From Gluconacetobacter johannae (GTDB lineage Bacteria; Pseudomonadota; Alphaproteobacteria; Acetobacterales; Acetobacteraceae), in assembly GCF_025994435.1 (NCBI RefSeq), contig NZ_BAQK01000067.1, forward strand, positions 62,001 to 126,000: a DNA stretch of 64,000 nucleotides, written 5' to 3'. Shown here in pieces: positions 1 to 8,293 of the stretch. A program made the position numbers and the translations under genes. The notes under the pieces are model-generated. The model saw nothing but the letters and a program-made list of their open reading frames with translations. It had not been told where the DNA came from and searched no databases. Within the stretch, counting starts at the first letter, position 1, and every line of letters starts with the position of its first letter.

Positions 1-790
1 CGCGCCAGTATCCGGCCCCGGCCGGGTCCGGCTCGCCCGCGATCAGCGCGCGCAGGCGTTCGGCCAGGATCTGCATTGCCGGCGCGCCGCGGTCGCGCGG
101 CCTCGGCCCGACCGCCAGATCCCCCCGGACCGAAGCCGGATGACCCGCCAGCACGATGATCCGATCCGCCAGGATCATGGCCTCGTCGATATCATGGGTC
201 ACGAACAGGACCGTCTTGCGCGTCTGCGCCCAGATCCGCAGCAGTTCCTCCTGCAGGCCGGCGCGGGTGATCGCATCCAGCGCGCCGAACGGCTCGTCCA
301 TCAGCAGCAGGGCGGGCTCCACGGTCAGGGCGCGGGCGACGCCGACACGCTGCCGCTGGCCGCCCGACAACTGCCGTGGCCAGCGGCCCGCCTGCTCGGC
401 CAGCCCCACCAGCCGCAGGGCGTCCAGCGCACGGGCATGACGCGCGGCGCGCCCCAGGCCCAGCCCTTCCAGCCCCAGTTCCACATTCCGCTGCACCGTC
501 CGCCACGGCATCAGCTTGGCATCCTGGAAGACCAGTCCCGCCGGCCGTCCCTGCGCCGTCGCCGCCGGCGCAAGCGTCACCTCCCCCTCGGTCGGGGCGA
601 TCAACTTCATCGCGATCCGCAGCAGGGTGGACTTGCCCGCGCCCGACGGTCCCAGCACCGCCACGAACTCGCCCCGCCGGATTTCCAGATCAACGCCGCG
701 CAGGATAAAGCTGCGTGCCCCGTCATGCGACAGGCCGACATTACGCAGCCGCACCATCACGTCAGATGCGACCCCTTCCCCATTCGACAC
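1..790 (-). CDS. ABC transporter ATP-binding protein, SsuB/TauB type (3' end outside window)
   Basis: This is the ATPase of a nitrate/sulfonate/taurine-type ABC importer; it would power uptake through the permease encoded just upstream. Visible motifs are Walker A GPSGAGKST, the Q-loop region VFQDAKLMPW, the signature LSGGQRQRVGVARAL, Walker B LLLMDEPFGALD and the H-loop FVTHDIDEA. The frame is open to base 1 and runs off the window, so the C-terminus is missing. I chose GTG at 790, six bases after the permease stop and behind a GGGGTAGGA purine stretch. ATG at 757 (MVRLRNV) is an equally reasonable start and would give a more typical N-terminus. The substrate cannot be read from the ATPase. 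Confidence 0.9.
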   Translation of the reverse strand, partial: MSNGEGVASDVMVRLRNVGLSHDGARSFILRGVDLEIRRGEFVAVLGPSGAGKSTLLRIAMKLIAPTEGEVTLAPAATAQGRPAGLVFQDAKLMPWRTVQRNVELGLEGLGLGRAARHARALDALRLVGLAEQAGRWPRQLSGGQRQRVGVARALTVEPALLLMDEPFGALDAITRAGLQEELLRIWAQTRKTVLFVTHDIDEAMILADRIIVLAGHPASVRGDLAVGPRPRDRGAPAMQILAERLRALIAGEPDPAGAGYWR

Positions 791-796
791 TCTGTC

Positions 797-1567
797 CTAC
801 CCCTGCCAGCCCAGAATCCGGTTCCGCACGAGCATGAACGCCATATCGGTCAGTGCATAGAGCAGCGCCATCGTCAGCATGTAGATCACCACCAGGTCGG
901 TGGCCAGCAGGCTTGAGGCCTGCATCATCCGCGCCCCGATTCCCGGCACGCCGAACAGTTCGGCCGCCACAACCGACATCCAGGCCTGGCCCAGACCGGT
1001 CCGCAGCCCGGCCATCAGCCCCGGCATGGCCGCCGGCAGAACGACCTTGAACAGCCGCCCCCCGAAACCGCCATGCCCGAACGCCGCCGCGACCTCGAAC
1101 AGGTCCCGGTCGATGGATTGCACCGCGCCGTGGGCCGCATAGAAATTGATCCAGAACACCGAAATCGCGATGACGAACGTGGCCCCGGCGGTATCCAGGC
1201 CGAACCACAGGATCGCGAACGGCACCCAGGCCAAGCCCGGAATCGGCCGCAACACCCGAACCACCCCGGACAGCAGCGCATCGAGCACAGGCACGGCCCC
1301 GCACAGCAACCCGGCCAGCCCCCCCAGAACCGAGCCGATCGCCAGCCCCAGCAGGTAGTGCGTCATGCTGTCGCGAATCGCACCCTGCCAGAAGCCGCCT
1401 CGCACCTCATCCAGCCAGGCGGGGACCAGGTCGCTGGGGGCCGGCAGCAGACCGGACGGCACCAGCCCGATCCGGACCGATGCCTCCCAGAGCCCGAACA
1501 TCGCAACCAGCCCCACCGCGCCCAGCAGCGGGCGACGCCACGACCGGCGGCCGGTGCCTCTCCTCAT
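797..1567 (-). CDS. ABC transporter permease, SsuC/TauC family
   Basis: This 256-residue inner-membrane permease belongs to the binding-protein-dependent transport family (BPD_transp_1). It has about six hydrophobic segments. The cytoplasmic EAA loop appears as EVAAAFGHGGFGGRLFKVVL followed by PAAMPGLMAGL, the docking site for the ATPase. Its ATG overlaps the stop of the binding-protein gene (ATGA, 1564-1567), and its stop lies a few bases before the ATPase start, so the three genes form one unit. Family members import sulfonates, taurine, nitrate, riboflavin-like or pyrimidine precursors; I cannot tell which applies here. Confidence 0.93.
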   Translation of the reverse strand: MRRGTGRRSWRRPLLGAVGLVAMFGLWEASVRIGLVPSGLLPAPSDLVPAWLDEVRGGFWQGAIRDSMTHYLLGLAIGSVLGGLAGLLCGAVPVLDALLSGVVRVLRPIPGLAWVPFAILWFGLDTAGATFVIAISVFWINFYAAHGAVQSIDRDLFEVAAAFGHGGFGGRLFKVVLPAAMPGLMAGLRTGLGQAWMSVVAAELFGVPGIGARMMQASSLLATDLVVIYMLTMALLYALTDMAFMLVRNRILGWQG

Positions 1568-2604
1568 GGATGCGCGCGGCGATAGCTGTCGAGGTCGAAC
1601 AGGCCCTCCACAGGCTCCGCCTTACGCAAGGTGCCGCTGGCGACCTCGAACGCCTGCAGGCGACGCACCGACTCCACGATCGTCGACGGGTCGGACACGA
1701 AATGGCTGCCGGAGGATTTCAGCGCCTGCAGGATCACCGCCCGGTCCAGCATCCCGCCACCCAGCGCGTCCTGCACGAAAGAAGCCGCATCCTCGGGATG
1801 GGACGCCAGCAGGTTGGTCGCCCGGATGAACAGGCCGATCAGCGTTTCCTTCCAGGCCACGCGGTCGGGATCATCGCCATGATAGATCGCCAGGACCGAT
1901 CCCGGCTGATCCGGCATTATGTCGTGGCCGTTGGCCAGCACACGGGATTCGGGCAGGCGGTTCCGCACCACCGACAAGGCAGGTTCGCGCAGCACGGCGG
2001 CATCGACGGCGCCGGCCAGGAAGGCCTGCTGCGCCGCGTCGATGTCAATCCCGACGATATCCGCCACCTGGGCCGGCTCCAGACCGTTGCGCTGCTTCAG
2101 CCAGTAGCGCAACAGGGTGTCGGGAACCGAGCCGACCGGCTGCGCGGCAATCTTGGGCTTCCGCCCCGTGGCCTGCGAGAAAGCATCGAAACGCTGCTTC
2201 AACGCATCGCCCGCCGGGCCGGCCGCCTCCCCGTTCCCCAGCCCGGTGGCAAGCTGCCCACGGGCCACGACCTCCAGTTCCTCGATCGCGCCGGCAGCCA
2301 CGACCTTCACATCCGCGCCATGGGCACGGGCCAGCAGCAGCGGCAGCACGCCGGCGACATAGGCATCGATCTTGCCCGACGCCAGGGCCTGGATCGCCTG
2401 CGGGCCGGACTGGAAGCGCACCAGACGCAGGTCGAGGCCGGCATCGCGCGCCCATCCCTCGCCATTCAGGACAAACAGCGCCGACGATCCCAGCACGGGA
2501 ATATAGCCGACCCTGATGACCGTCGCCGCCGATGCGGGGCCGATAGCCGCCAGCAGCCCGACCAGCAGATACAGCCCAAAGCGGAGAAACCTGGATTTCA
2601 TCAT
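1564..2604 (-). CDS. ABC transporter substrate-binding protein, SsuA/NMT1-THI5-like
   Basis: This 346-residue periplasmic binding protein starts with a clear signal peptide (hydrophobic stretch about residues 8-26, cleavage near PASA). The mature protein begins with TVIRVGYIPVLGSSALFVL, the GY-P-x-x-A-L-F opening typical of SsuA/NMT1-type proteins. It is the first gene of the importer unit and would set substrate specificity. Two adjacent ATG codons are possible starts (2604 or 2601). The ribosome binding site is weak. Aliphatic sulfonate or taurine is the family default but is an inference only. Confidence 0.9.
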   Translation of the reverse strand: MMKSRFLRFGLYLLVGLLAAIGPASAATVIRVGYIPVLGSSALFVLNGEGWARDAGLDLRLVRFQSGPQAIQALASGKIDAYVAGVLPLLLARAHGADVKVVAAGAIEELEVVARGQLATGLGNGEAAGPAGDALKQRFDAFSQATGRKPKIAAQPVGSVPDTLLRYWLKQRNGLEPAQVADIVGIDIDAAQQAFLAGAVDAAVLREPALSVVRNRLPESRVLANGHDIMPDQPGSVLAIYHGDDPDRVAWKETLIGLFIRATNLLASHPEDAASFVQDALGGGMLDRAVILQALKSSGSHFVSDPSTIVESVRRLQAFEVASGTLRKAEPVEGLFDLDSYRRAHP

Positions 2605-2717
2605 CCGAGCACCACAATCGTTTATTTGCGATTTTGAGTAGTGATATTATGCGCCGCAAAAGTCAACCGACCCCGGTGGATGGCACAATTGTCGCTCCCC
2701 CCCCCGGCGCGAAGACA

Positions 2718-2745
2718 ATAAAAAACCCGGCGCCAGGGCCGGGTT
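2718..2745 (-). terminator. Intrinsic terminator after rplQ
   Basis: On the minus strand an AACCCGGC / GCCGGGTT stem with a short CCTG-containing loop is followed by a run of T residues (TTTTTTATT). It sits about 30 bases after the rplQ stop and closes the rpsM-rpsK-rpoA-rplQ transcript before the ABC importer genes. Confidence 0.9.
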
Positions 2746-2774
2746 CTTCATCATTCCCTGCGGGCAGGGAAATG

Positions 2775-3200
2775 TCAGGCCGCGAGGCTGTCTTCGCTCT
2801 CGACGTTCTGCTTCGGGCCGCTGTCCTGGCCCTTGGCCGCGACATCGCGATCGACCAGTTCGATCACCGCCATGTCGGCCGCATCGCCATGGCGGATGCC
2901 CGCCTTGAGGACGCGGATATAGCCGCCGGTGCGGGTCTTGTACCGCTCCGCAACGGTCGAGAACAGCTTGGAGACGATCACATCGTCACGGAGCTGCGCG
3001 TAAGCCTGACGGCGGGCATGCAGGTCGCCCCGCTTGCCGAGCGAGATCAGCTTCTCCACCACCGGGCGAAGTTCCTTCGCCTTGGGCAGGGTCGTCGTGA
3101 TCTGCTCGTGCTTAATCAGGGCCACCGCCATGTTGCGAAACATGGCGAGGCGATGGGACGAGGTAACGCCGAGCTTCCGGCCGGCAACACCGTGACGCAT
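2775..3200 (-). CDS. rplQ: 50S ribosomal protein L17
   Basis: L17 sits near the peptide exit tunnel of the large subunit. The 141-residue product starts MRHGVAGRKLG and carries the family core SHRLAMFRNMAVALIKHEQI and TTTLPKAKELRPVVEKLI. Longer reading of the frame to 3290 would run into rpoA, so the ATG at 3200 is preferred. The last 20 or so residues form an acidic/polar tail (SGPKQNVESEDSLAA) beyond the conserved core, as in many alphaproteobacteria. It is the last gene of the rpsM-rpsK-rpoA-rplQ unit and is followed by an intrinsic terminator. Confidence 0.98.
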   Translation of the reverse strand: MRHGVAGRKLGVTSSHRLAMFRNMAVALIKHEQITTTLPKAKELRPVVEKLISLGKRGDLHARRQAYAQLRDDVIVSKLFSTVAERYKTRTGGYIRVLKAGIRHGDAADMAVIELVDRDVAAKGQDSGPKQNVESEDSLAA

Positions 3201-3225
3201 GATGAGGTCTTCCTGTCTTTCCGGT

Positions 3226-4245
3226 TCAGAACGGCTCGTCGAGCCTCTTGGCCAGGTCTTCGATATTTTCCGGCGGCCAGGCCGGCACATTCATACCAAG
3301 GGACAGCCCCATCGAGGTGAGGACTTCCTTGATCTCGTTCAGCGACTTCCGGCCGAAGTTCGGAGTGCGGAGCATCTCCTGCTCCGTCTTCTGCACCAGG
3401 TCGCCGATATAGACGATATTGTCGTTCTTCAGGCAGTTCGCGCTGCGGACCGACAGTTCAAGTTCGTCGACCTTACGCAGCAGGTTCCGGTTGAACGGCA
3501 GATCGTCCTGCGGCTCTTCGGTGCGGACCGGACGCGGCTCGTCGAAATTGATGAACAGCTGCAGCTGGTCCTGCAGGATCCGCGCCGCCAGGGCAACCGA
3601 ATCCTCGGGCGTCACCGCACCGTTGGTCTCGACCGTCAGCAGCAGCCGGTCATAGTCGGTCACCTGCCCGACGCGGGTCGGTTCGACCTTGTAGGACACG
3701 CGACGCACCGGAGAGTAGATGGCGTCGATGGGAATCAGGCCGATCGGCGCGTCCTCGGGGCGGTTCGCCGCCGCCGGGACATAGCCCTTGCCCAGATTCA
3801 CCGTGAATTCCATCCCGAACTTCACGCCCTCGTCCAGGGTGCAGATCACGAGGTCGGGGTTCATCACCTCGATATCGTGACCGGTCTGGATCTGCCCGGC
3901 GCGCACTTCGCCCGGCCCGGTGGCCGTCAGGACCATGCGCTTCGGCCCCTCGCCATGCATACGCAGGGCAAGCTGCTTGATGTTCAGCACGATATCCGTG
4001 ACGTCCTCGCGCACACCCGCGACGGACGAGAATTCATGCAGAACGCCGTCGATCTGGATGGCCGTCACCGCCGCGCCCTGCAGCGACGACAGCAGGACCC
4101 GCCGGATCGCGTTGCCGAGCGTCATGCCGAAACCGCGCTCCAGCGGCTCCGCCACCACGGTGGCCGTGCGCGACGGCTCTCCGCCCGGCTCGACTTCCAG
4201 CTTCTCCGGCTTGATCAGGGATTGCCAGTTTTTCTGGAGGACCAA
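3226..4245 (-). CDS. rpoA: DNA-directed RNA polymerase subunit alpha
   Basis: The 339-residue alpha subunit nucleates RNA polymerase assembly and contacts UP elements and activators through its C-terminal domain. The N-terminal domain includes EPLERGFGMTLGNAIRRVLL, the signature of the dimerisation region, and the C-terminal domain includes LELSVRSANCLKNDNI and GRKSLNEIKEVL. The start is TTG: the frame reads TTG-GTC-CTC-CAG, with GAAAGG eight bases upstream, and the product MVLQKNWQSLIKPEKL matches the family N-terminus. The gene lies 120 bases after rpsK, and that gap holds a strong hairpin. Confidence 0.98.
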   Translation of the reverse strand: MVLQKNWQSLIKPEKLEVEPGGEPSRTATVVAEPLERGFGMTLGNAIRRVLLSSLQGAAVTAIQIDGVLHEFSSVAGVREDVTDIVLNIKQLALRMHGEGPKRMVLTATGPGEVRAGQIQTGHDIEVMNPDLVICTLDEGVKFGMEFTVNLGKGYVPAAANRPEDAPIGLIPIDAIYSPVRRVSYKVEPTRVGQVTDYDRLLLTVETNGAVTPEDSVALAARILQDQLQLFINFDEPRPVRTEEPQDDLPFNRNLLRKVDELELSVRSANCLKNDNIVYIGDLVQKTEQEMLRTPNFGRKSLNEIKEVLTSMGLSLGMNVPAWPPENIEDLAKRLDEPF

Positions 4246-4321
4246 GGTGATGGCCTTTCAAAACTGATCTGCACAAAGGCAGATGGCGCCCGGAAAATCA
4301 GGCGCCGGATGACAATCAACC

Positions 4322-4343
4322 CCGCCCGCGAACTCGCGGGCGG
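4322..4343 (-). other. Perfect hairpin in the rpsK-rpoA gap
   Basis: A ten-base inverted repeat (CCGCCCGCGA / TCGCGGGCGG) with a two-base centre lies between the rpsK stop and the rpoA TTG start. There is no T run after it, so it is not a standard intrinsic terminator. It could be a processing, stability or attenuation element that sets alpha subunit output relative to ribosomal proteins; this is inference. Confidence 0.6.
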
Positions 4344-4365
4344 AAAACGAAATCAGACCCGGAGA

Positions 4366-4758
4366 TCAGACGCGGCGACGCTTGCGCGGGCGGCAGCCGT
4401 TGTGCGGCACCGGCGTCATGTCGCGAATCGACGTGATCGAGAAGCCGACGGCCTGCAGGGCGCGCAGCGCGCTCTCGCGCCCCGACCCCGGACCCGACAC
4501 TTCGATCTCCAGCGTCTCCATCCCGTGCTCGCGCGCCTTGCGGCCCGCGTCCTCGGCGGCGACCTGGGCCGCATACGGGGTCGACTTGCGCGATCCCTTG
4601 AAGCCCTGCGCGCCAGCGGAAGACCACGCGATCGCATTGCCCTGCGCGTCCGAGATCGTGATCATCGTGTTGTTGAAGGTGGACAGCACATGCGCCACCC
4701 CCGAGATAATGTTCTTCCGCTCTTTCTTGCGAATACGCGGAGCAGCAGCCTTCGCCAT
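4366..4758 (-). CDS. rpsK: 30S ribosomal protein S11
   Basis: S11 is a platform protein of the small subunit near the mRNA exit. The 130-residue product shows the family blocks HVLSTFNNTMITISDAQGN, SSAGAQGFKGSRKSTPYAAQ and the C-terminal TPVPHNGCRPRKRRRV. It lies between rpsM and rpoA, the normal order of the alpha operon. The N-terminus (MAKAAAPRIRKKERKNI) is the usual basic extension. Confidence 0.99.
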   Translation of the reverse strand: MAKAAAPRIRKKERKNIISGVAHVLSTFNNTMITISDAQGNAIAWSSAGAQGFKGSRKSTPYAAQVAAEDAGRKAREHGMETLEIEVSGPGSGRESALRALQAVGFSITSIRDMTPVPHNGCRPRKRRRV

Positions 4759-4848
4759 AGTCTTCCTGGTCCTGTCTGTTCAAAGACGCGGCCCACACCC
4801 GGCGCCGGAAGGGCGCCCGATACGGGCCGCGAATGCGGCGAAAGCCGC

Positions 4849-5226
4849 TTAGCGGGTAGCCTTCTTCTTGCCGGCGATCGCAACCGCCTTGCCCTTGCGG
4901 GTGCGGGCATTGGTGTGCGTGCGCTGGCCACGAACCGGCAGGCCACGACGATGGCGCAGGCCGCGGTAGCAGCCCAGGTCCATCAGACGCTTGATGTTCA
5001 TCGCGACTTCGCGACGCAGGTCGCCTTCGACCCGGTATTCGCTGTCGATCAGCTCGCGGATCTTCAGGATCTCGTCATCGGACATCTCGTTGACCCGACG
5101 CTCGGCCGGGATGTCGAGGCGGCGGCAGATTTCCTCCGCCTTCGTCTCGCCGATGCCATAGATATAACGCAGGCCAATCGTCACCCGCTTGTTGGTAGGG
5201 ATGTTCACGCCGGCAATACGCGCCAC
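4849..5226 (-). CDS. rpsM: 30S ribosomal protein S13
   Basis: S13 is a small-subunit head protein that contacts the large subunit and P-site tRNA. The 125-residue product begins MARIAGVNIPTNKRVTIGL and contains YIYGIGETKAEEIC and the C-terminal GLPVRGQRTHTNARTRKG, all family hallmarks. It is the first gene of the rpsM-rpsK-rpoA-rplQ unit. A long leader (about 180 bases) separates it from a promoter next to the adk stop. No rpmJ is found between adk/secY and rpsM. Confidence 0.99.
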   Translation of the reverse strand: MARIAGVNIPTNKRVTIGLRYIYGIGETKAEEICRRLDIPAERRVNEMSDDEILKIRELIDSEYRVEGDLRREVAMNIKRLMDLGCYRGLRHRRGLPVRGQRTHTNARTRKGKAVAIAGKKKATR

Positions 5227-5410
5227 GCCACTTACTCCTCGTCCACCCGCCGCCTGCGGGCCCTAAAGATCGTCGCCGGGGCCTTTCCACGCCACCGGCC
5301 GTTTGCCGGAGCGTCGTGAACGTGCCGGCACCGCCGGTCAACCCCATCATCAATCGGATTCGTTTTCTCGGGCACCCCCACACCACCTGTCGTGGGTGCC
5401 GATACCTTGA

Positions 5411-5446
5411 GGGCGCGCAATATACCCGCGCGCCCTTCAGAGTCAA
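5411..5446 (-). promoter_or_regulatory. Sigma70-like promoter for rpsM-rpsK-rpoA-rplQ, framed by an inverted repeat
   Basis: On the minus strand TTGACT (5441-5446) is followed by a 16-base spacer and TATATT (5419-5424). The bases after the -10 box read GCGCGCCCTC, a GC-rich discriminator. The -10 box sits in the nine-base centre of an eight-base inverted repeat (GGGCGCGC / GCGCGCCC, 5411-5435). That repeat could also act as a hairpin at the 3' end of the upstream adk transcript. It lies 11 bases after the adk stop. Confidence 0.7.
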
Positions 5447-5456
5447 TGAATAACGA

Positions 5457-6116
5457 TCACTTCTTCGTGATGCCATCCATGATCTCGAACACCTTGGCCG
5501 TGACCGTGTCGATGTCGGCCATGCCGTCGATACGATACAGGCGCCCCTCGGCCTCGTAATAGGGCAGGATCGGCGCCGTCTGCCGCCGATAGGCCGTCAG
5601 ACGGGCCGCCACGGTGTCGCGCCGGTCGTCTTCCCGCCGGACGAAATGATGTCCGCCACAGACGTCGCAGGTATTTTCGACCTTCGGCTTCTTGAACAGG
5701 TCATTGTAGCCCGCCCCGCAATCCGCGCAGGTGTACCGGCCGGCAACCCGGTCGGCCAGGGCCTCCTCATCGACCTCGAGAAACAGCACGACGTCGATTC
5801 GCGCGCCCCGCGCGCGCAGCATCGAGTCGAGCGCCTCCGCCTGGGCTTCGGTCCTGGGGAATCCGTCCAGGATGAATCCGTTGGCGCAATCGGGCCGTTC
5901 GATGCGGGACTCGAGCATGGCAATAATCACGTCGTCGGGGACCAGCTGCCCCGCATCCATGATCGCCCTCGCCTGCGCCCCGATCGCGGTTCCGGCCGCG
6001 ACCTCCGCCCGGAGCATGTCCCCGGTCGAGATCTGGGCGATGCCGTAGCGGGTCTCCAGCCGCTTCGACTGGGTCCCCTTTCCCGCGCCGGGCGGGCCGA
6101 GGAAAATCACATTCAT
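5457..6116 (-). CDS. adk: Adenylate kinase
   Basis: This 219-residue enzyme interconverts ATP + AMP and 2 ADP in the cytoplasm. The P-loop GPPGAGKGT is at residues 8-16, the AMP-binding TGDMLRAEV near 31-39 and GFILDGFPRT near 80-89. The LID domain carries four cysteines (130, 133, 150, 153) in CADC...CDVC, the pattern of zinc-binding adenylate kinases; the E. coli enzyme lacks it. The start overlaps the secY stop (ATGA), as in many spc operons. Identity is certain; bound metal is inferred. Confidence 0.98.
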   Translation of the reverse strand: MNVIFLGPPGAGKGTQSKRLETRYGIAQISTGDMLRAEVAAGTAIGAQARAIMDAGQLVPDDVIIAMLESRIERPDCANGFILDGFPRTEAQAEALDSMLRARGARIDVVLFLEVDEEALADRVAGRYTCADCGAGYNDLFKKPKVENTCDVCGGHHFVRREDDRRDTVAARLTAYRRQTAPILPYYEAEGRLYRIDGMADIDTVTAKVFEIMDGITKK

Positions 6117-7459
6117 CGCGTCTTGCCCTTCCCCCGCGCCTTACGCATCAGGCCCTGGTACTGATGGGCCACCAGATGCGACTGGATCTGCGTCACCGTA
6201 TCAATGGTCACCGACACGATGATGATAAGGCTGGTCCCGCCGAAATAGAACGGCACGTTATAATGACTGATGAGGACCTGCGGCAGCAGGCAGACCGCCA
6301 CCAGGTAGGCCGCGCCGATGCTGGTCAGCCGGGTCAGGATCCGGTCGAAATAGGCCGCTGTATTGGCGCCGGGGCGAATGCCGGGAATGAACCCGTTCTG
6401 CTTACGCAGATTATCCGCCGTTTCCTGCGGATTGAATGTCACCGCCGCATAGAAATAGGAAAAGAAGACGATCATCGCCGCATAGAACAGCATGTACAAC
6501 GGCTGCCCCTGGCCCAGTTCCTGCCCCAGGAACGACAGCCAGCCCGGCATCGAACTGCCGTTCATGAAGCCCGAGATCGTCACCGGGATCAGCAGCACCG
6601 ACGATGCGAAGATCGGCGGGATCACGCCTGCGGTGTTCACCTTCAACGGCATATGGGTCGAGTCGCCACCGAACATCCGCTGGCCGACCTGGCGCTTGGG
6701 ATATTGGATCACCACCCGGCGCTGCGCCTGCTCCATGAACACGATGAACGCGATCGTCAGTGCCGCCAGGACCAGGAACACCAGCACGAAGAACGGCGAC
6801 AGCGCGCCCGTGTACCCAAGCTGGAACAGGCTGGCCAGCGCATGCGGCAGGTTGGCGACGATACCCGCGAAGATAATCAGCGAAATGCCGTTACCCACCC
6901 CGCGCGAGGTGATCTGCTCGCCCAGCCACATCAGGAACATGGTCCCGCCCAGCAACGTCACCACGCACGACACGATGAAGAACAGGCCGGGCGAAATCAC
7001 CGCGGCGCCCGCCTCGCTGTGCATGTTCTCCAGCCCCACCGCGATGCCATAGGCCTGGAACAGCGCGATTACGACCGTCAGGTAGCGGGTGTATTCGTTC
7101 AGCTTGCGCCGGCCCGCCTCGCCTTCCTTCTTGAGGTTCTCCAGCGAGGGAATGGCCGCCGACATCAGCTGCACGATGATCGAGCCGCTGATATAGGGCA
7201 TGATGTTCAGCGCAAAGACCGTCATGCGTCCCAGCGCGCCGCCGGTGAACATGTCGAACATGCCGAGGATGCCGCCCTGGTGACGGGCCAGAAGCTGGCC
7301 CATGACCGTTGCGTCGACACCCGGAACCGGGATGTAGGTTCCCAGGCGATAGACGATCAACGCCCCCAGGGTGAACCAGATTCGCTTCTTCAGTTCGGTT
7401 GCGTTGGCAAATGAGCTGAAGTTCAGATTGGCAGCCAGCTGCTCGGCCGCGGAGGCCAT
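6113..7459 (-). CDS. secY: Preprotein translocase subunit SecY
   Basis: The 448-residue product is the channel subunit of the Sec translocon in the inner membrane. About ten membrane segments are visible. Recognisable blocks include KKRIWFTLGALIVYRLGTYI at the N-terminus, SIIVQLMSAAIPSLENLKKE, and the cytoplasmic loop NPQETADNLRKQNGFIPGIR. It lies between rplO and adk, the normal end of the spc operon, after a 155-base gap that is the widest within the cluster. Confidence 0.99.
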   Translation of the reverse strand: MASAAEQLAANLNFSSFANATELKKRIWFTLGALIVYRLGTYIPVPGVDATVMGQLLARHQGGILGMFDMFTGGALGRMTVFALNIMPYISGSIIVQLMSAAIPSLENLKKEGEAGRRKLNEYTRYLTVVIALFQAYGIAVGLENMHSEAGAAVISPGLFFIVSCVVTLLGGTMFLMWLGEQITSRGVGNGISLIIFAGIVANLPHALASLFQLGYTGALSPFFVLVFLVLAALTIAFIVFMEQAQRRVVIQYPKRQVGQRMFGGDSTHMPLKVNTAGVIPPIFASSVLLIPVTISGFMNGSSMPGWLSFLGQELGQGQPLYMLFYAAMIVFFSYFYAAVTFNPQETADNLRKQNGFIPGIRPGANTAAYFDRILTRLTSIGAAYLVAVCLLPQVLISHYNVPFYFGGTSLIIIVSVTIDTVTQIQSHLVAHQYQGLMRKARGKGKTR

Positions 7460-7614
7460 GCGCCCGTCCTTTCACAACAACAGCGTCGCCGCACGAGACG
7501 GGACGCTGCCATGACAAACCAGACAAGAGTGTAAGGGGTCGATCCCCTGCGGTGCAAGAGACAACGCCCCGGGCGGGGTGGCGCGCCAGGCGGCGACATC
7601 CACCCCTGCGCGCG

Positions 7615-8103
7615 TCACGCGGAGGCAGGCGCCTCGGCGGCGGACGCCGTGGTCCGGACGGTCCCGCCCGCCTTTTCGACCGCGGCGATAGCCGTCGCGG
7701 AGGCGCCGGCGACCTCGATGGTCACTGCGCGGGCCAGTTCGCCCTTCGCCAGCAGGCGAACGCCGGCGAACTTGCCGCTGCCGACCAGGCCGGCCTTACG
7801 CAGCACGTCCTCGGTCACCACCACGCTGCCGTCGATCTTGCCGGCCTCGATCGCACGATCCAGCGCGCCCAGGTTCACCGGGGCGTAGACCTTGCGGAAG
7901 ATGTTCTTGAAGCCGCGCTTCGGAAGACGGCGATACAGCGGCAGCTGACCACCCTCGAAGCCGTTCAGGGACACGCCTTCACGCGCCTTCTGACCCTTCA
8001 CGCCCTTGCCCGACGTCTTGCCCTTGCCGGACCCGATGCCGCGACCCAGACGCTTCTTGCGATAGCGGGAGCCCGCGTTATCGCGCAGTTCGTTCAGGTT
8101 CAT
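7615..8103 (-). CDS. rplO: 50S ribosomal protein L15
   Basis: L15 is an early large-subunit assembly protein. The 162-residue product starts MNLNELRDNAGSRYRKKRLG and carries GRGIGSGKGKTSGKGVKGQK and EGGQLPLYRRLPKRGF. An Ala/Thr-rich tail of about 20 residues (AVEKAGGTVRTTASAAEA) extends beyond the usual E. coli length. It follows rpmD by one base. Confidence 0.99.
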   Translation of the reverse strand: MNLNELRDNAGSRYRKKRLGRGIGSGKGKTSGKGVKGQKAREGVSLNGFEGGQLPLYRRLPKRGFKNIFRKVYAPVNLGALDRAIEAGKIDGSVVVTEDVLRKAGLVGSGKFAGVRLLAKGELARAVTIEVAGASATAIAAVEKAGGTVRTTASAAEAPASA

Positions 8104-8104
8104 A

Positions 8105-8293
8105 TCAACCCTCCACCTTCACGAGGTGGGCCACCTTGGTGATCATGCCGCGAACCGAAGGGGTGTCCTCCAGTTCCCGGGTGCGGCCGATCTTGTTCAG
8201 GCCCAGCCCGACCAGCGTCGCCTGCTGGCCGGGCTTGCGCCCGTTGCCCGAGGCCACCTGGGTGACCTTGATCGTTGCCTTGTTCTCAGACAT
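8105..8293 (-). CDS. rpmD: 50S ribosomal protein L30
   Basis: The 62-residue product MSENKATIKVTQVASGNGRK matches bacterial L30, with the family segment LGLNKIGRTRELEDTPSVRG near the middle. The start at 8293 overlaps the end of rpsE by eight bases. Upstream extension of the frame lies inside rpsE and is rejected. Confidence 0.97.
   Translation of the reverse strand: MSENKATIKVTQVASGNGRKPGQQATLVGLGLNKIGRTRELEDTPSVRGMITKVAHLVKVEG

Noticed and set aside
2605..2717. TTGACT and TAATAT hexamers before the ABC importer
   Set aside because: They are only 11 bases apart, too close for sigma70 recognition, and no other convincing pair was found.
5227..5456. Possible rpmJ (L36) between adk and rpsM
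   Set aside because: No frame encodes the short Cys/His/Lys-rich L36 sequence; the gap holds the promoter and leader only.
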